36,379 bases of DNA from contig JAEDNQ010000003.1 of NCBI GenBank assembly GCA_016302435.1, positions 1 through 36,379 on the forward strand. The letters run 5' to 3'. Shown piece after piece: positions 1 to 7,013 of this stretch; position 1 is the stretch's first letter; each line of letters opens with the position of its first letter. The DNA comes from Bacteroidaceae bacterium. Lineage in GTDB: Bacteria; Bacteroidota; Bacteroidia; Bacteroidales; Bacteroidaceae. The translations under genes were made by a program, and so were the position numbers. A model generated the notes under the pieces. The model was given only the letters and a program-made list of their open reading frames with translations. It was not told where the DNA came from and did no database searches.

Positions 1-6
1 ATTGAA

Positions 7-621
7 ATGCCAGGATTAATTGGAAAAAAAATCGGAATGACATCCGTTTTCAGTGCCGATGGTAAGAATCTTCCATGCACTGTTATCGAAGTAGGTCCTT
101 GTGTTGTAACTCAGCTCAAAACTGTTGAGAAGGATGGCTACGCTGCTGTTCAGGTTGGCTTCATGGACAAGAAGGAGAAGCACACCACTAAGCAGATGAT
201 GGGTCACTTCAAGAAGGCTGGTACAACTCCTAAGAGACACTTGGCCGAGTTCACTTATGACGAGGAGCACAACCTCGGTGATGTAATCACAGTGGAAATC
301 TTCAACGACACTAATTACGTTGACGTTACAGGCACATCAAAGGGTAAGGGATTCCAGGGCGTCGTTAAGCGCCACGGTTTCGGCGGTGTAGGTCAGGCTA
401 CACACGGTCAGGATGACCGCCTCCGCAAGCCAGGTTCTATCGGTGCTTGCGCCACTCCTTCTCGCGTGTTCAAGAATGTCCCAATGGGCGGCCAGATGGG
501 CAACGAGCAGGTTACCACTCACAACCTTCAGGTGATTAAAGTAGTTCCAGAGCACAACCTCCTTCTTCTCAAGGGCAGCGTGCCAGGATGCAAAGGTTCA
601 ATCGTAATTATCAAGAAGTAA
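7..621 (+). CDS. rplC: 50S ribosomal protein L3
   Basis: L3 is an early-assembling large-subunit protein that binds 23S rRNA and reaches towards the peptidyl transferase centre. The 204-aa product has the usual bacterial length and opens MPGLIGKKIGMTSVF, a typical L3 start. The central signature GKGFQGVVKRHGF and the GGQMG motif are intact; the Gln in the latter (about residue 163) is the position methylated by PrmB in Escherichia coli. The gene starts six bases into the window, so rpsJ, the usual upstream neighbour, lies outside. It is followed by rplD after 3 nt, in one transcript. Identification is secure. Confidence 0.98.
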   Translation: MPGLIGKKIGMTSVFSADGKNLPCTVIEVGPCVVTQLKTVEKDGYAAVQVGFMDKKEKHTTKQMMGHFKKAGTTPKRHLAEFTYDEEHNLGDVITVEIFNDTNYVDVTGTSKGKGFQGVVKRHGFGGVGQATHGQDDRLRKPGSIGACATPSRVFKNVPMGGQMGNEQVTTHNLQVIKVVPEHNLLLLKGSVPGCKGSIVIIKK

Positions 622-624
622 GCA

Positions 625-1254
625 ATGGAAGTTTCTGTATTAAATATCAAAGGTGAGGACACTGGTAAGAAGGTCGTTCTGAAAGACGAAATCTTCGGAA
701 TCGAACCTAACGACCACGTTATCTACCTCGCAGTAAACCAGTATCTCGCCGCTCAGCGACAGGGTACTCACAAATCAAAGGAAAGAAGCGAAATCACAGG
801 CTCTACTCGCAAGCTCATCCGTCAGAAGGGTGGCGGCGGCGCACGCCGTGGTGACATCAAGTCTCCACTCCTACGCGGAGGTGGTCGCGTCTTCGGCCCA
901 CGTCCACGTGACTACTGGTTCAAACTCAACAAGAAGGTTAAGGCTCTCGCTCGCAAGAGCGCTCTCACTTACAAGGCTCAGCAGAACGCCATCATTGTCG
1001 TTGAAGACTTCGATTTCGAGGCTCCAAAGACAAAACAGGGCATTAAGCTGTTAAATAATCTTAAAGTTGAAGGTAAGAAGACCCTGATTGTTTTGTCAGA
1101 AGTAAAAAAGAACGTAAATTTGTCAGTCCGTAACATACAGCGCGTTGACGTGATGACTGCTTGCAACCTAAACACTTACCGTGTGATGAACGCAAATGTG
1201 CTCGTTGTCACTGAAAGCGCACTCAACCAGATTGACGAAACTTTTAACAAATAA
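625..1254 (+). CDS. rplD: 50S ribosomal protein L4
   Basis: L4 binds 23S rRNA and its long loop lines the constriction of the peptide exit tunnel. The 209-aa product carries that loop at roughly residues 45-100, with the glycine- and arginine-rich stretch KGGGGARRGD followed by RGGGRVFGPRPRDY, which is diagnostic. The C-terminal Rossmann-like part (VVEDFDFEAPKTK, then TLIVLSE) is complete. In gammaproteobacteria L4 represses its own operon through a leader upstream of rpsJ; that region is not in this window. The stop codon overlaps the strong Shine-Dalgarno of rplW. Confidence 0.98.
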   Translation: MEVSVLNIKGEDTGKKVVLKDEIFGIEPNDHVIYLAVNQYLAAQRQGTHKSKERSEITGSTRKLIRQKGGGGARRGDIKSPLLRGGGRVFGPRPRDYWFKLNKKVKALARKSALTYKAQQNAIIVVEDFDFEAPKTKQGIKLLNNLKVEGKKTLIVLSEVKKNVNLSVRNIQRVDVMTACNLNTYRVMNANVLVVTESALNQIDETFNK

Positions 1255-1260
1255 GGAGGT
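1253..1260 (+). promoter_or_regulatory. Strong Shine-Dalgarno for rplW
   Basis: AAGGAGGT lies 5 nt before the rplW start codon and overlaps the rplD stop codon. It is almost a full match to the anti-Shine-Dalgarno end of 16S rRNA, which is uncommon in Bacteroidota, where most genes in this window have none. It supports the start at 1266. Confidence 0.8.
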
Positions 1261-1265
1261 TCACA

Positions 1266-1556
1266 ATGGCATATATCGTAAAACCACTCGTCACAGAGAA
1301 AATGACAGCTCTCACTGAGAAGGAGAACAAGTACGGCTTTATTGTGCTTCCTTCTGCCAACAAGGTAGAGATCAAGAAAGAAATAGAAGCTAAGTATAAC
1401 GTAAATGTAGTTTCAGTCAACACCATGAACTACGCTGGCAAGCGTAAGAGCCGCTACACTAAGGCTGGTGTGATCAAGGGACGCACAAACGCCTTCAAGA
1501 AGGCTATCGTGACTCTCAAGGAAGGCGAAACTATCGATTTCTATAGTAACATTTAA
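1266..1556 (+). CDS. rplW: 50S ribosomal protein L23
   Basis: L23 sits at the mouth of the peptide exit tunnel and is the docking site for trigger factor and signal recognition particle. The 96-aa product has the family's N-terminal PLVTEKMT motif, where the Glu (residue 11) matches the trigger-factor contact region, and the basic loop YAGKRKSRYTKAGVIKGR that reaches into rRNA. The start at 1266 is supported by an AAGGAGGT 5 nt upstream, one of the best ribosome binding sites in the window. It lies between rplD and rplB as in most bacteria. Confidence 0.98.
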   Translation: MAYIVKPLVTEKMTALTEKENKYGFIVLPSANKVEIKKEIEAKYNVNVVSVNTMNYAGKRKSRYTKAGVIKGRTNAFKKAIVTLKEGETIDFYSNI

Positions 1557-1561
1557 TAATA

Positions 1562-2386
1562 ATGGGTATTCGTAAATTCAGACCTGTAACTCCAGGTCAA
1601 AGGCACAAGGCTATTGGTACGTTCGATGATGTTACTACATCAGTACCAGAGAAAACTCTTGTTTTCGGTAAGCGCAGCACAGGCGGCCGCAACAACTCAG
1701 GCCGCATCACAGTACGCTACAGAGGTGGCGGTCACAAGCGCTTGATTCGTATCGTCGATTTCAAGAGAGAAAAGGACGGAATTCCAGCAACAGTGAAGAC
1801 CATCGAGTACGATCCAAACCGCTCTGCGCGCATCGCCCTCGTCTTCTACGCTGATGGTGAAAAACGTTACATCGTCGCTCCTAACGGTTTGCAGGTTGGA
1901 GCTACTATCATGTCAGGCCCAGAGGCTACTCCTGACCTCGGCAACACTCTCCCTCTGGAGAACATACCAGTCGGTACTGTAATCCACAATATCGAGCTGC
2001 GTCCAGGACAGGGTGCCAAGATGGTACGCTCAGCAGGCAACTTCGCTCAGTTAACTTCACGTGAGGGTAAGTACTGCGTCATCAAGCTTCCTTCAGGCGA
2101 AATACGCAAGGTCCTCTCTGTTTGCCGCGCTACAATCGGAAGCGTCAGCAACTCAGACCACGCTCTCGAATCTTCAGGTAAGGCAGGTCGCAGCCGCTGG
2201 CTCGGACGCCGTCCACACAACCGCGGTGTTGTAATGAACCCAATCGATCACCCAATGGGTGGTGGTGAAGGACGTCACACCGGTGGACACCCACGTTCAC
2301 GCAACGGCCTCTACGCTAAGGGCCTCAAGACTCGCGCGCCTAAGAAGCAGTCAAACAAGTACATTATCGAAAGACGTAACAAGTAA
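1562..2386 (+). CDS. rplB: 50S ribosomal protein L2
   Basis: L2 is a conserved large-subunit protein needed for subunit joining and for peptidyl transferase activity. The 274-aa product has the normal length, the OB-fold and SH3-like halves, and the C-terminal signature MNPIDHPMGGGEGRHTGG, whose first His (residue 230) corresponds to the functionally important His near residue 229 in E. coli. The basic C-terminus (TRAPKKQSNKYIIERR) is complete. The gene follows rplW by 5 nt with no Shine-Dalgarno, so translation probably relies on coupling or on an A-rich leader. Confidence 0.98.
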   Translation: MGIRKFRPVTPGQRHKAIGTFDDVTTSVPEKTLVFGKRSTGGRNNSGRITVRYRGGGHKRLIRIVDFKREKDGIPATVKTIEYDPNRSARIALVFYADGEKRYIVAPNGLQVGATIMSGPEATPDLGNTLPLENIPVGTVIHNIELRPGQGAKMVRSAGNFAQLTSREGKYCVIKLPSGEIRKVLSVCRATIGSVSNSDHALESSGKAGRSRWLGRRPHNRGVVMNPIDHPMGGGEGRHTGGHPRSRNGLYAKGLKTRAPKKQSNKYIIERRNK

Positions 2387-2401
2387 TAAAGTTAACTGAA
2401 T

Positions 2402-2671
2402 ATGAGTCGTTCATTAAAAAAAGGTCCATACATCAACGTTAAGCTCGAAAAGAAAGTCCTCGCCATGAACGAGAGCGGAAAGAAGAGCGTTATCAAGTCA
2501 TGGGCTCGCGCTTCAATGATATCTCCCGACTTCGTCGGACATACCATTGCGGTGCACAACGGTAACAAATTCATCCCTGTCTATATCACTGAGAACATGG
2601 TAGGACACAAGCTCGGCGAGTTTGCGCTTACTCGTACTTTCCGCGGCCACTCAGGCAACAGAAAGAAGTAA
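2402..2671 (+). CDS. rpsS: 30S ribosomal protein S19
   Basis: S19 lies in the head of the small subunit, pairs with S13 and contacts the A-site region. The 89-aa product begins MSRSLKKGPYIN and contains the family signature HNGNKFIPVYITENMVGHKL followed by GEFALTRTFRGH. Length and order are normal. It follows rplB by 15 nt and is followed by a 42-nt spacer before rplV in which I see no clear structure. Confidence 0.98.
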   Translation: MSRSLKKGPYINVKLEKKVLAMNESGKKSVIKSWARASMISPDFVGHTIAVHNGNKFIPVYITENMVGHKLGEFALTRTFRGHSGNRKK

Positions 2672-2713
2672 TAATGTAACAGGGTAAAACCAAGTTAAAT
2701 AGAACAATACATA

Positions 2714-3118
2714 ATGGGAGCAAGAAAAAGACTAATGGCCGAGAAAATCAAAGAGGCCAAAAAGAATATCTACTTCGCTATTCTTCGCGATGTTCCTTCT
2801 TCACCACGAAAGATGCGCTACGTGGCTGACCTCGTACGCGGTATGGAAGTGAACAAAGCTCTCGCAACGCTCAAGTTCAACAGCAAGAGCGCTGCAAGAG
2901 ACATCGAGAAGGCCCTTCACTCTGCAATCGCAAACTGGGAGCAGAAGAATGACCGCAAGGCTGAAAGCGGAGAACTATATATCTCAAAGATCACTGTTGA
3001 CGAAGGCGCTACTCTCAAGCGCATGAGACCCGCACCTCAGGGACGTGGATACAGAATACGCAAGCGTTCTAACCACATCACCATCTTCGTGGACGCTAAA
3101 ACTAATGAAGAAAACTAA
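2714..3118 (+). CDS. rplV: 50S ribosomal protein L22
   Basis: L22 spans the large subunit and forms part of the exit tunnel through a long beta-hairpin. The 134-aa product contains SSPRKMRYVADLVRG near the N-terminus, and MRPAPQGRGYRIRKRSNH at the hairpin tip, where macrolide-resistance changes occur in other bacteria. The start at 2714 gives the MGARKRLMAEKIKEA leader I associate with Bacteroidales L22; an internal Met at residue 9 is a less likely start. It is followed by rpsC after 3 nt. Confidence 0.97.
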   Translation: MGARKRLMAEKIKEAKKNIYFAILRDVPSSPRKMRYVADLVRGMEVNKALATLKFNSKSAARDIEKALHSAIANWEQKNDRKAESGELYISKITVDEGATLKRMRPAPQGRGYRIRKRSNHITIFVDAKTNEEN

Positions 3119-3121
3119 GTT

Positions 3122-3853
3122 ATGGGACAAAAGTGTAATCCAATAAGCAACCGCCTCGGCATAGTAAGAGGCTGGGATTCTAACTGGTTCGGCGGAAATG
3201 ATTTTGGTGACAACCTCCTCGAGGACAGCAAAATCCGCAAGTACCTCAACGCACGCCTCGCTAAGGCAAGCGTTTCTAAGATCGTCATCGAGCGCACACT
3301 CAAGCTCGTCACTATCACTATCTGCACATCTCGCCCAGGATTCATCATCGGCAAGGGCGGAGAGCAGGTGGAGGCTCTCAAGAAGGAGCTCAAGAAGGTG
3401 ACTGACAAGGACGTGCAGATAAATATCTACGAAGTGAAGCGCCCTGACCTCGATGCTGTCATCGTGGCAAACAATATCGCTCGCCAGATTGAAGGTAAGA
3501 TAGCTTACCGCCGTGCAGTGAAGACTGCCATCACCAACACAATGCGCTCTGGAGCTGAGGGTATCAAGATTCAGATTTCCGGACGTCTCAACGGAGCTGA
3601 AATGAGCCGCTCTGAGATGTACAAGGAAGGACGCACTCCTCTCCACACTCTCCGAGCTGACATCGACTACTGCCTCGCAGAGGCTCTCACTAAGGTTGGT
3701 CTCCTCGGTATCAAGGTGTGGATCTGCCGCGGCGAGAAGTTCGGCAAGCAGGACCTCACTCCTAACTTCTCTCAGCAGAAGGAGGCTGCACGCCCAAACA
3801 ACAACGGTGGCGGACGTCGTTTCAGAAACAGAAAGTCTAATAACCGCAAATAA
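3122..3853 (+). CDS. rpsC: 30S ribosomal protein S3
   Basis: S3 forms part of the mRNA entry channel in the small-subunit head and contributes to mRNA unwinding. The 243-aa product opens MGQKCNPISNRLGI. Its type II KH domain has an intact GKGG loop (residues 77-80), followed by the S3 C-terminal domain with SGRLNGAEMSRSEMYKEGR and PLHTLRADIDY. The tail (PNNNGGGRRFRNRKSNNRK) is Asn-, Gly- and Arg-rich and likely disordered. A strong hairpin occupies the 60-nt spacer before rplP. Confidence 0.98.
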   Translation: MGQKCNPISNRLGIVRGWDSNWFGGNDFGDNLLEDSKIRKYLNARLAKASVSKIVIERTLKLVTITICTSRPGFIIGKGGEQVEALKKELKKVTDKDVQINIYEVKRPDLDAVIVANNIARQIEGKIAYRRAVKTAITNTMRSGAEGIKIQISGRLNGAEMSRSEMYKEGRTPLHTLRADIDYCLAEALTKVGLLGIKVWICRGEKFGKQDLTPNFSQQKEAARPNNNGGGRRFRNRKSNNRK

Positions 3854-3863
3854 ATAATCTGGA

Positions 3864-3894
3864 CAGAGCTCCGGAGCTTTAGCGCCGGACTCTG
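3864..3894 (+). promoter_or_regulatory. Hairpin between rpsC and rplP
   Basis: CAGAG and TCCGG (3864-3874, with one bulged C) pair with CCGGA and CTCTG (3885-3894). The stem continues through an A-G mismatch and two GC pairs to a TTTA loop. No T-run follows, so it is not an intrinsic terminator. It may act in mRNA processing, stability or translation control of rplP. The pairing is seen directly; the function is inferred. Confidence 0.6.
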
Positions 3895-3913
3895 AACATC
3901 GAAGATATTAACT

Positions 3914-4345
3914 ATGTTACAGCCAAAAAGACAAAAATATAGAAGACCGCAGAAAGGTCGCGGTCGTTGGAAGGGTGTCTCTCACAGAGGTACTGAGCTA
4001 GCCTTCGGCAGCTTCGGCATAAAGGCCCTCGAGACTAAGTGGATCTCTGCTCGACAGATTGAGGCTGCCCGTGTGGCCATCACACGTTACATGCAGCGTC
4101 AAGGACAGGTGTGGATCCGCATCTTCCCTGACAAGCCTATCACTAAGAAGCCTGCAGACGTCCGAATGGGTAAAGGTAAGGGAGACCCATACATGTATGT
4201 CTTCCCTGCTAAGCCAGGACGCATCCTTTTCGAGATTGAAGGCGTTTCTTACGACATCGCCAAGGAGGCTCTCCGACTCGGCGCGCAGAAACTGCCAACT
4301 ACTACAAAATTTGTTGTACGTCGTGATTACGACAAAAACGCTTAA
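3914..4345 (+). CDS. rplP: 50S ribosomal protein L16
   Basis: L16 binds near the A site and central protuberance and helps position aminoacyl-tRNA. The 143-aa product opens MLQPKRQKYRRPQKGR and has the signature QVWIRIFPDKPITKKPADVR followed by MGKGKGDP, both standard. Length is normal. It is separated from rpsC by 60 nt holding a strong hairpin, and from rpmC by only 2 nt. No Shine-Dalgarno is seen. Confidence 0.98.
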   Translation: MLQPKRQKYRRPQKGRGRWKGVSHRGTELAFGSFGIKALETKWISARQIEAARVAITRYMQRQGQVWIRIFPDKPITKKPADVRMGKGKGDPYMYVFPAKPGRILFEIEGVSYDIAKEALRLGAQKLPTTTKFVVRRDYDKNA

Positions 4346-4347
4346 TT

Positions 4348-4536
4348 ATGAAAATTTCAGAAATTAGAGAACTTACTACAGAAGAGCTCGCTGACCGCAT
4401 CAAGCAGGAGGTTGCCAACCTGGAAAACATGAAGTTCAACCACAACATCTCTCCGCTTGCAGACAATTCTCAAATTAAGAAGTTGCGTCACGACATCGCA
4501 CGCATGAAGGGCGAGCTTACTCAGCGTAATAAATAA
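4348..4536 (+). CDS. rpmC: 50S ribosomal protein L29
   Basis: L29 is a small helical protein next to L23 at the exit tunnel. The 62-aa product reads MKISEIRELTTEELADRI at the start and has the expected two-helix pattern, ending in KKLRHDIARMKGELTQRNK (family motif K-x-I-A-R-x-x-T-x-x). It begins 2 nt after rplP and is followed by rpsQ after 10 nt, a common bacterial order. Confidence 0.96.
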   Translation: MKISEIRELTTEELADRIKQEVANLENMKFNHNISPLADNSQIKKLRHDIARMKGELTQRNK

Positions 4537-4546
4537 ACATACGAGA

Positions 4547-4804
4547 ATGGAAGCAAGAAATTTAAGAAAGCAAAGACAGGGTGTCGTTACAAGCGACAAG
4601 ATGGACAAGACTATCGTCGTTTCATCTAAGTTCAAGGAGAAGCACCCTATATATGGTAAGTTTGTCCAGAAGACAAAGAAGTACCACGCTCACGACGAGA
4701 ACAATGACGCTCACATCGGCGACACTGTACTCATCATGGAAACTCGTCCACTGAGCAAGACAAAGAGATGGAGATTAGTACAAATCGTAGAAAGAGCTAA
4801 GTAA
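4547..4804 (+). CDS. rpsQ: 30S ribosomal protein S17
   Basis: S17 is an early-binding OB-fold protein of the small-subunit body. The 85-aa product begins MEARNLRKQRQGVVTSDKMD and has the conserved GDTVLIMETRPLSKTKRWRL segment. Length is typical. It sits between rpmC (10 nt upstream) and rplN (3 nt downstream). Confidence 0.97.
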   Translation: MEARNLRKQRQGVVTSDKMDKTIVVSSKFKEKHPIYGKFVQKTKKYHAHDENNDAHIGDTVLIMETRPLSKTKRWRLVQIVERAK

Positions 4805-4807
4805 AGT

Positions 4808-5173
4808 ATGATACAGGTAGAATCAAGATTACAGGTCGCTGACAACAGCGGTGCTCGCGAAGTCCTCTGCATCCGTGTGCTCGGAGGTACAAGACGTCGC
4901 TATGCTACTGTAGGAGACATCATCGTCGTAGCAGTGAAGAGCGCTATTCCTACAAGTGAAGTGAAGAAGGGTTCTGTATCAAAGGCGCTTATCGTCCGCA
5001 CTAAGAAGGAAGTGAGACGCGCTGACGGTTCATACATCCGTTTCGACGACAACGCATGCGTTCTCCTGAACAATGCAGGCGAAATGAGAGGTAGCCGCAT
5101 CTTTGGCCCTGTAGCCCGCGAGCTCCGTGCTGCAAACATGAAGGTAGTCTCTTTGGCTACTGAAGTACTTTAA
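4808..5173 (+). CDS. rplN: 50S ribosomal protein L14
   Basis: L14 forms an intersubunit bridge and is the docking face for the silencing factor RsfS. The 121-aa product has the N-terminal MIQVESRLQVADNSGAREV and the conserved C-terminal RGSRIFGPVARELR. It is complete and normally placed between rpsQ and rplX. Confidence 0.98.
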   Translation: MIQVESRLQVADNSGAREVLCIRVLGGTRRRYATVGDIIVVAVKSAIPTSEVKKGSVSKALIVRTKKEVRRADGSYIRFDDNACVLLNNAGEMRGSRIFGPVARELRAANMKVVSLATEVL

Positions 5174-5193
5174 TCATTTATTGTAAAACAGCA

Positions 5194-5511
5194 ATGAGTA
5201 AATTACATATCAAGAAAGGCGACATGGTATACGTGAATGCCGGAGACGAGAAGGGTAAGACCGGCAAGGTCACTAAGGTTCTCGTCGAGAAGAAGCGTGC
5301 CATCGTCGAGGGTGTAAACATGGTCAAGAAGAGCACTAAGCCAAGTGCTGCGCACCCACAGGGAGGCATCATTGAGACTGAGGCTCCAATCCACATCTCA
5401 AACCTCAATGTCATTGACCCAAAGACTGGAAAGCCAACACGCATCGGCAGAAGGTTGGGAGAGAATGGTAAGTTAGTCCGTTACGCTAAAAAGTCAGGGG
5501 AGGAAATCTAA
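5194..5511 (+). CDS. rplX: 50S ribosomal protein L24
   Basis: L24 is an assembly initiator of the large subunit. The 105-aa product has an N-terminal KOW motif (KGDMVYVNAGDEKGKTGKV, about residues 7-25) and the conserved EAPIHISNLNVIDP segment. Its TAA stop shares a base with the rplE ATG, so the two genes are translationally coupled. Confidence 0.97.
   Translation: MSKLHIKKGDMVYVNAGDEKGKTGKVTKVLVEKKRAIVEGVNMVKKSTKPSAAHPQGGIIETEAPIHISNLNVIDPKTGKPTRIGRRLGENGKLVRYAKKSGEEI
5499..5503 (+). promoter_or_regulatory. Shine-Dalgarno for rplE
   Basis: GGAGG within a GGGGAGGA context lies 7 nt before the rplE ATG and inside the end of rplX. Together with the TAATG overlap it suggests both re-initiation and direct ribosome recruitment. 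Confidence 0.65.
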
Positions 5512-6065
5512 TGAGCAATACAGCACAACTTAAGAACGTCTACGCTGAGCAGATTGCTCCAGCACTCATGAAGCAGTTCAACTACTCTTCTCCTATGCAG
5601 ATTCCTGTACTGAAGAAGATTGTGGTTAACCAGGGTCTCGGTATGGCAACTGCTGACAAGAAGGTCATCGAGGTTGCTATGAACGAGCTCGCTGCCATCA
5701 CAGGTCAGAAGCCTGTTGCAACAAAGTCAAAGAAGGACATCTCTAACTTCCGACTTCGCAAGAACATGCCTATCGGCGTTATGGTCACTCTCCGACGCGA
5801 GCGCATGTACGAGTTCCTTGAGAGACTTATCCGCGTTTCTCTCCCTCGTATCCGAGACTTCAAGGGCATCGACTCTAAGTTCGACGGACGTGGTAACTAC
5901 ACTCTCGGTATCACTGAGCAGATCATCTTCCCTGAAATCAACATCGACCAGGTCGACAAGATCACAGGTATGAACATCACTTTCGTGACATCTGCTAAGA
6001 CTGACGAAGAGGGTTACGCTCTCCTCAAGGCTTTCGGACTCCCATTTAAGGACGCTAAAAAGTAA
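5511..6065 (+). CDS. rplE: 50S ribosomal protein L5
   Basis: L5 binds 5S rRNA in the central protuberance and touches P-site tRNA. The 184-aa product contains the conserved KIVVNQGLG, AITGQKPVATKSKKDISNF, and the C-terminal GITEQIIFPEINIDQVDKI. It overlaps rplX by one base (TAATG) and is preceded by a GGAGG 7 nt before the start. rpsN follows after 8 nt. Confidence 0.98.
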   Translation: MSNTAQLKNVYAEQIAPALMKQFNYSSPMQIPVLKKIVVNQGLGMATADKKVIEVAMNELAAITGQKPVATKSKKDISNFRLRKNMPIGVMVTLRRERMYEFLERLIRVSLPRIRDFKGIDSKFDGRGNYTLGITEQIIFPEINIDQVDKITGMNITFVTSAKTDEEGYALLKAFGLPFKDAKK

Positions 6066-6073
6066 TACAGACT

Positions 6074-6376
6074 ATGGCAAAGGAATCAATGAAGGCACGC
6101 GAGGTGAAGCGTGCAAAGCTCGTCGCAAAGTACGCAGCTAAGCGTGCAGCGCTGAAGAAGGTTATCGCCACTGCTGAGGATCCAATGGAGGCTTACGAGG
6201 CTGCTCGCGCTCTCCAGGCTATCCCAGCCAACGCTAACCCTATCCGTCTCCACAACCGCTGCAAGATAACAGGAAGACCAAGAGGCTACATGCGCCAGTT
6301 CGGTCTCTCTCGTATACAGTTCCGCGAGATGGCTTCTGCTGGACTCATCCCAGGAGTGAAGAAGGCAAGCTGGTAA
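6074..6376 (+). CDS. rpsN: 30S ribosomal protein S14, zinc-free type
   Basis: S14 assembles late into the small-subunit head. The 100-aa product is the long form: it has NPIRLHNRCKITGRPRGYMR and FGLSRIQFREMASAGLIPGV, but lacks the paired CxxC knuckles of the short zinc-binding form and keeps a single Cys. It therefore should not bind zinc. It closes the first tightly packed half of the cluster; the next gene is 225 nt away across a strongly structured spacer. Confidence 0.97.
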   Translation: MAKESMKAREVKRAKLVAKYAAKRAALKKVIATAEDPMEAYEAARALQAIPANANPIRLHNRCKITGRPRGYMRQFGLSRIQFREMASAGLIPGVKKASW

Positions 6377-6601
6377 ATTGCGGCTACCGGCATACCTCAA
6401 TCATATTAGCAAACAAAAATCTGACGGTTACCAGTTCGGGGGTAACCCGAAGATACTTTGTTTCTAATGAAACGGCGGAGGAAAACAGCCCAAGAGGGAC
6501 TAAGCTCCTCCACTGGTCAAAGCTAAATAAAGAAAGTTTTAATTCATCTTTAAATATTGTCGGGATTAACCCAAACAATTCCCGATTAATTTAATTCTAT
6601 T
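6377..6601 (+). promoter_or_regulatory. Structured spacer before rpsH (candidate r-protein leader)
   Basis: This 225-nt gap is the longest in the ribosomal cluster and no convincing gene lies in it. Residues 6430-6517 can form a closed multibranch fold. ACCAG (6430-6434) pairs with CTGGT (6513-6517). Inside are hairpin TTCGGG/CCCGAA (6435-6440 with 6446-6451), hairpin GTTTC/GAAAC (6460-6464 with 6469-6473, loop TAAT), and stem GGAGG/CCTCC (6477-6481 with 6507-6511) topped by CCC-AAGA-GGG (6489-6498). A separate hairpin TCGGGA/TCCCGA (6560-6565 with 6580-6585) ends 16 nt before the rpsH ATG. Autoregulation by a protein of the rpsH-rplO group is a natural guess. I cannot name an RNA family for it. 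Confidence 0.6.
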
Positions 6602-6997
6602 ATGACAGATCCAATAGCTGATTTTCTCACGAGACTGAGAAACGCAATCATGGCAAAGCACAAGATTGTTGAAGTTCCAGCCTCAAACCTCAAGAAGGAG
6701 ATTACTAAGATTCTCTTCGACAAAGGTTACATTCTGAACTACAAGTTCATCGAGGAAGGTCCTCAGGGCACTATCAAGATAGCTCTGAAGTACGACCCTC
6801 AGACAAAGGTAAGCGCTATTCAGTGCTTGAAGCGCGTGTCACGTCCAGGTCTTCGTCGTTACACTGGATACAAGGACATGCCACGTGTTATTAACGGATT
6901 AGGTATCGCTGTGGTATCTACTTCCAAAGGAGTCATGACAGACAAGGAAGCTTCTGACCTCAAGATAGGTGGTGAAGTTCTTTGCTATGTTTATTAA
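6602..6997 (+). CDS. rpsH: 30S ribosomal protein S8
   Basis: S8 is a primary binder of 16S rRNA helix 21 and in E. coli is the translational repressor of the spc operon. The 131-aa product begins MTDPIADFLTRLRNAIMAKH and ends GGEVLCYVY; the SKGVMTDKEAS region matches the family's S-T-x-x-G-hydrophobic C-terminal signature. Here it is the first gene after the structured 225-nt spacer, so S8 is a plausible ligand of that RNA, although this is inference. rplF follows after 16 nt. Confidence 0.98.
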   Translation: MTDPIADFLTRLRNAIMAKHKIVEVPASNLKKEITKILFDKGYILNYKFIEEGPQGTIKIALKYDPQTKVSAIQCLKRVSRPGLRRYTGYKDMPRVINGLGIAVVSTSKGVMTDKEASDLKIGGEVLCYVY

Positions 6998-6999
6998 TT

Positions 7000-7007
7000 A
7001 AGGAGGA
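7000..7007 (+). promoter_or_regulatory. Strong Shine-Dalgarno for rplF
   Basis: AAGGAGGA lies 6 nt before the rplF ATG at 7014. It is a near-perfect anti-16S match in a cluster where most genes show none, and it supports this start. Confidence 0.8.
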
Positions 7008-7013
7008 TATATA

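Noticed and set aside
6477..6500. Resemblance of GGAGGAAAACAGCCC to a segment of 23S rRNA, hinting at rRNA mimicry by the leader.
   Set aside because: The match rests on about a dozen bases recalled from memory and the surrounding sequence does not follow; an alignment would be needed.
6384..6578. A minus-strand frame of 64 codons across the rpsN-rpsH spacer.
   Set aside because: It is antisense to the structured leader, has no promoter or recognisable protein, and its codons follow the palindromic arms.
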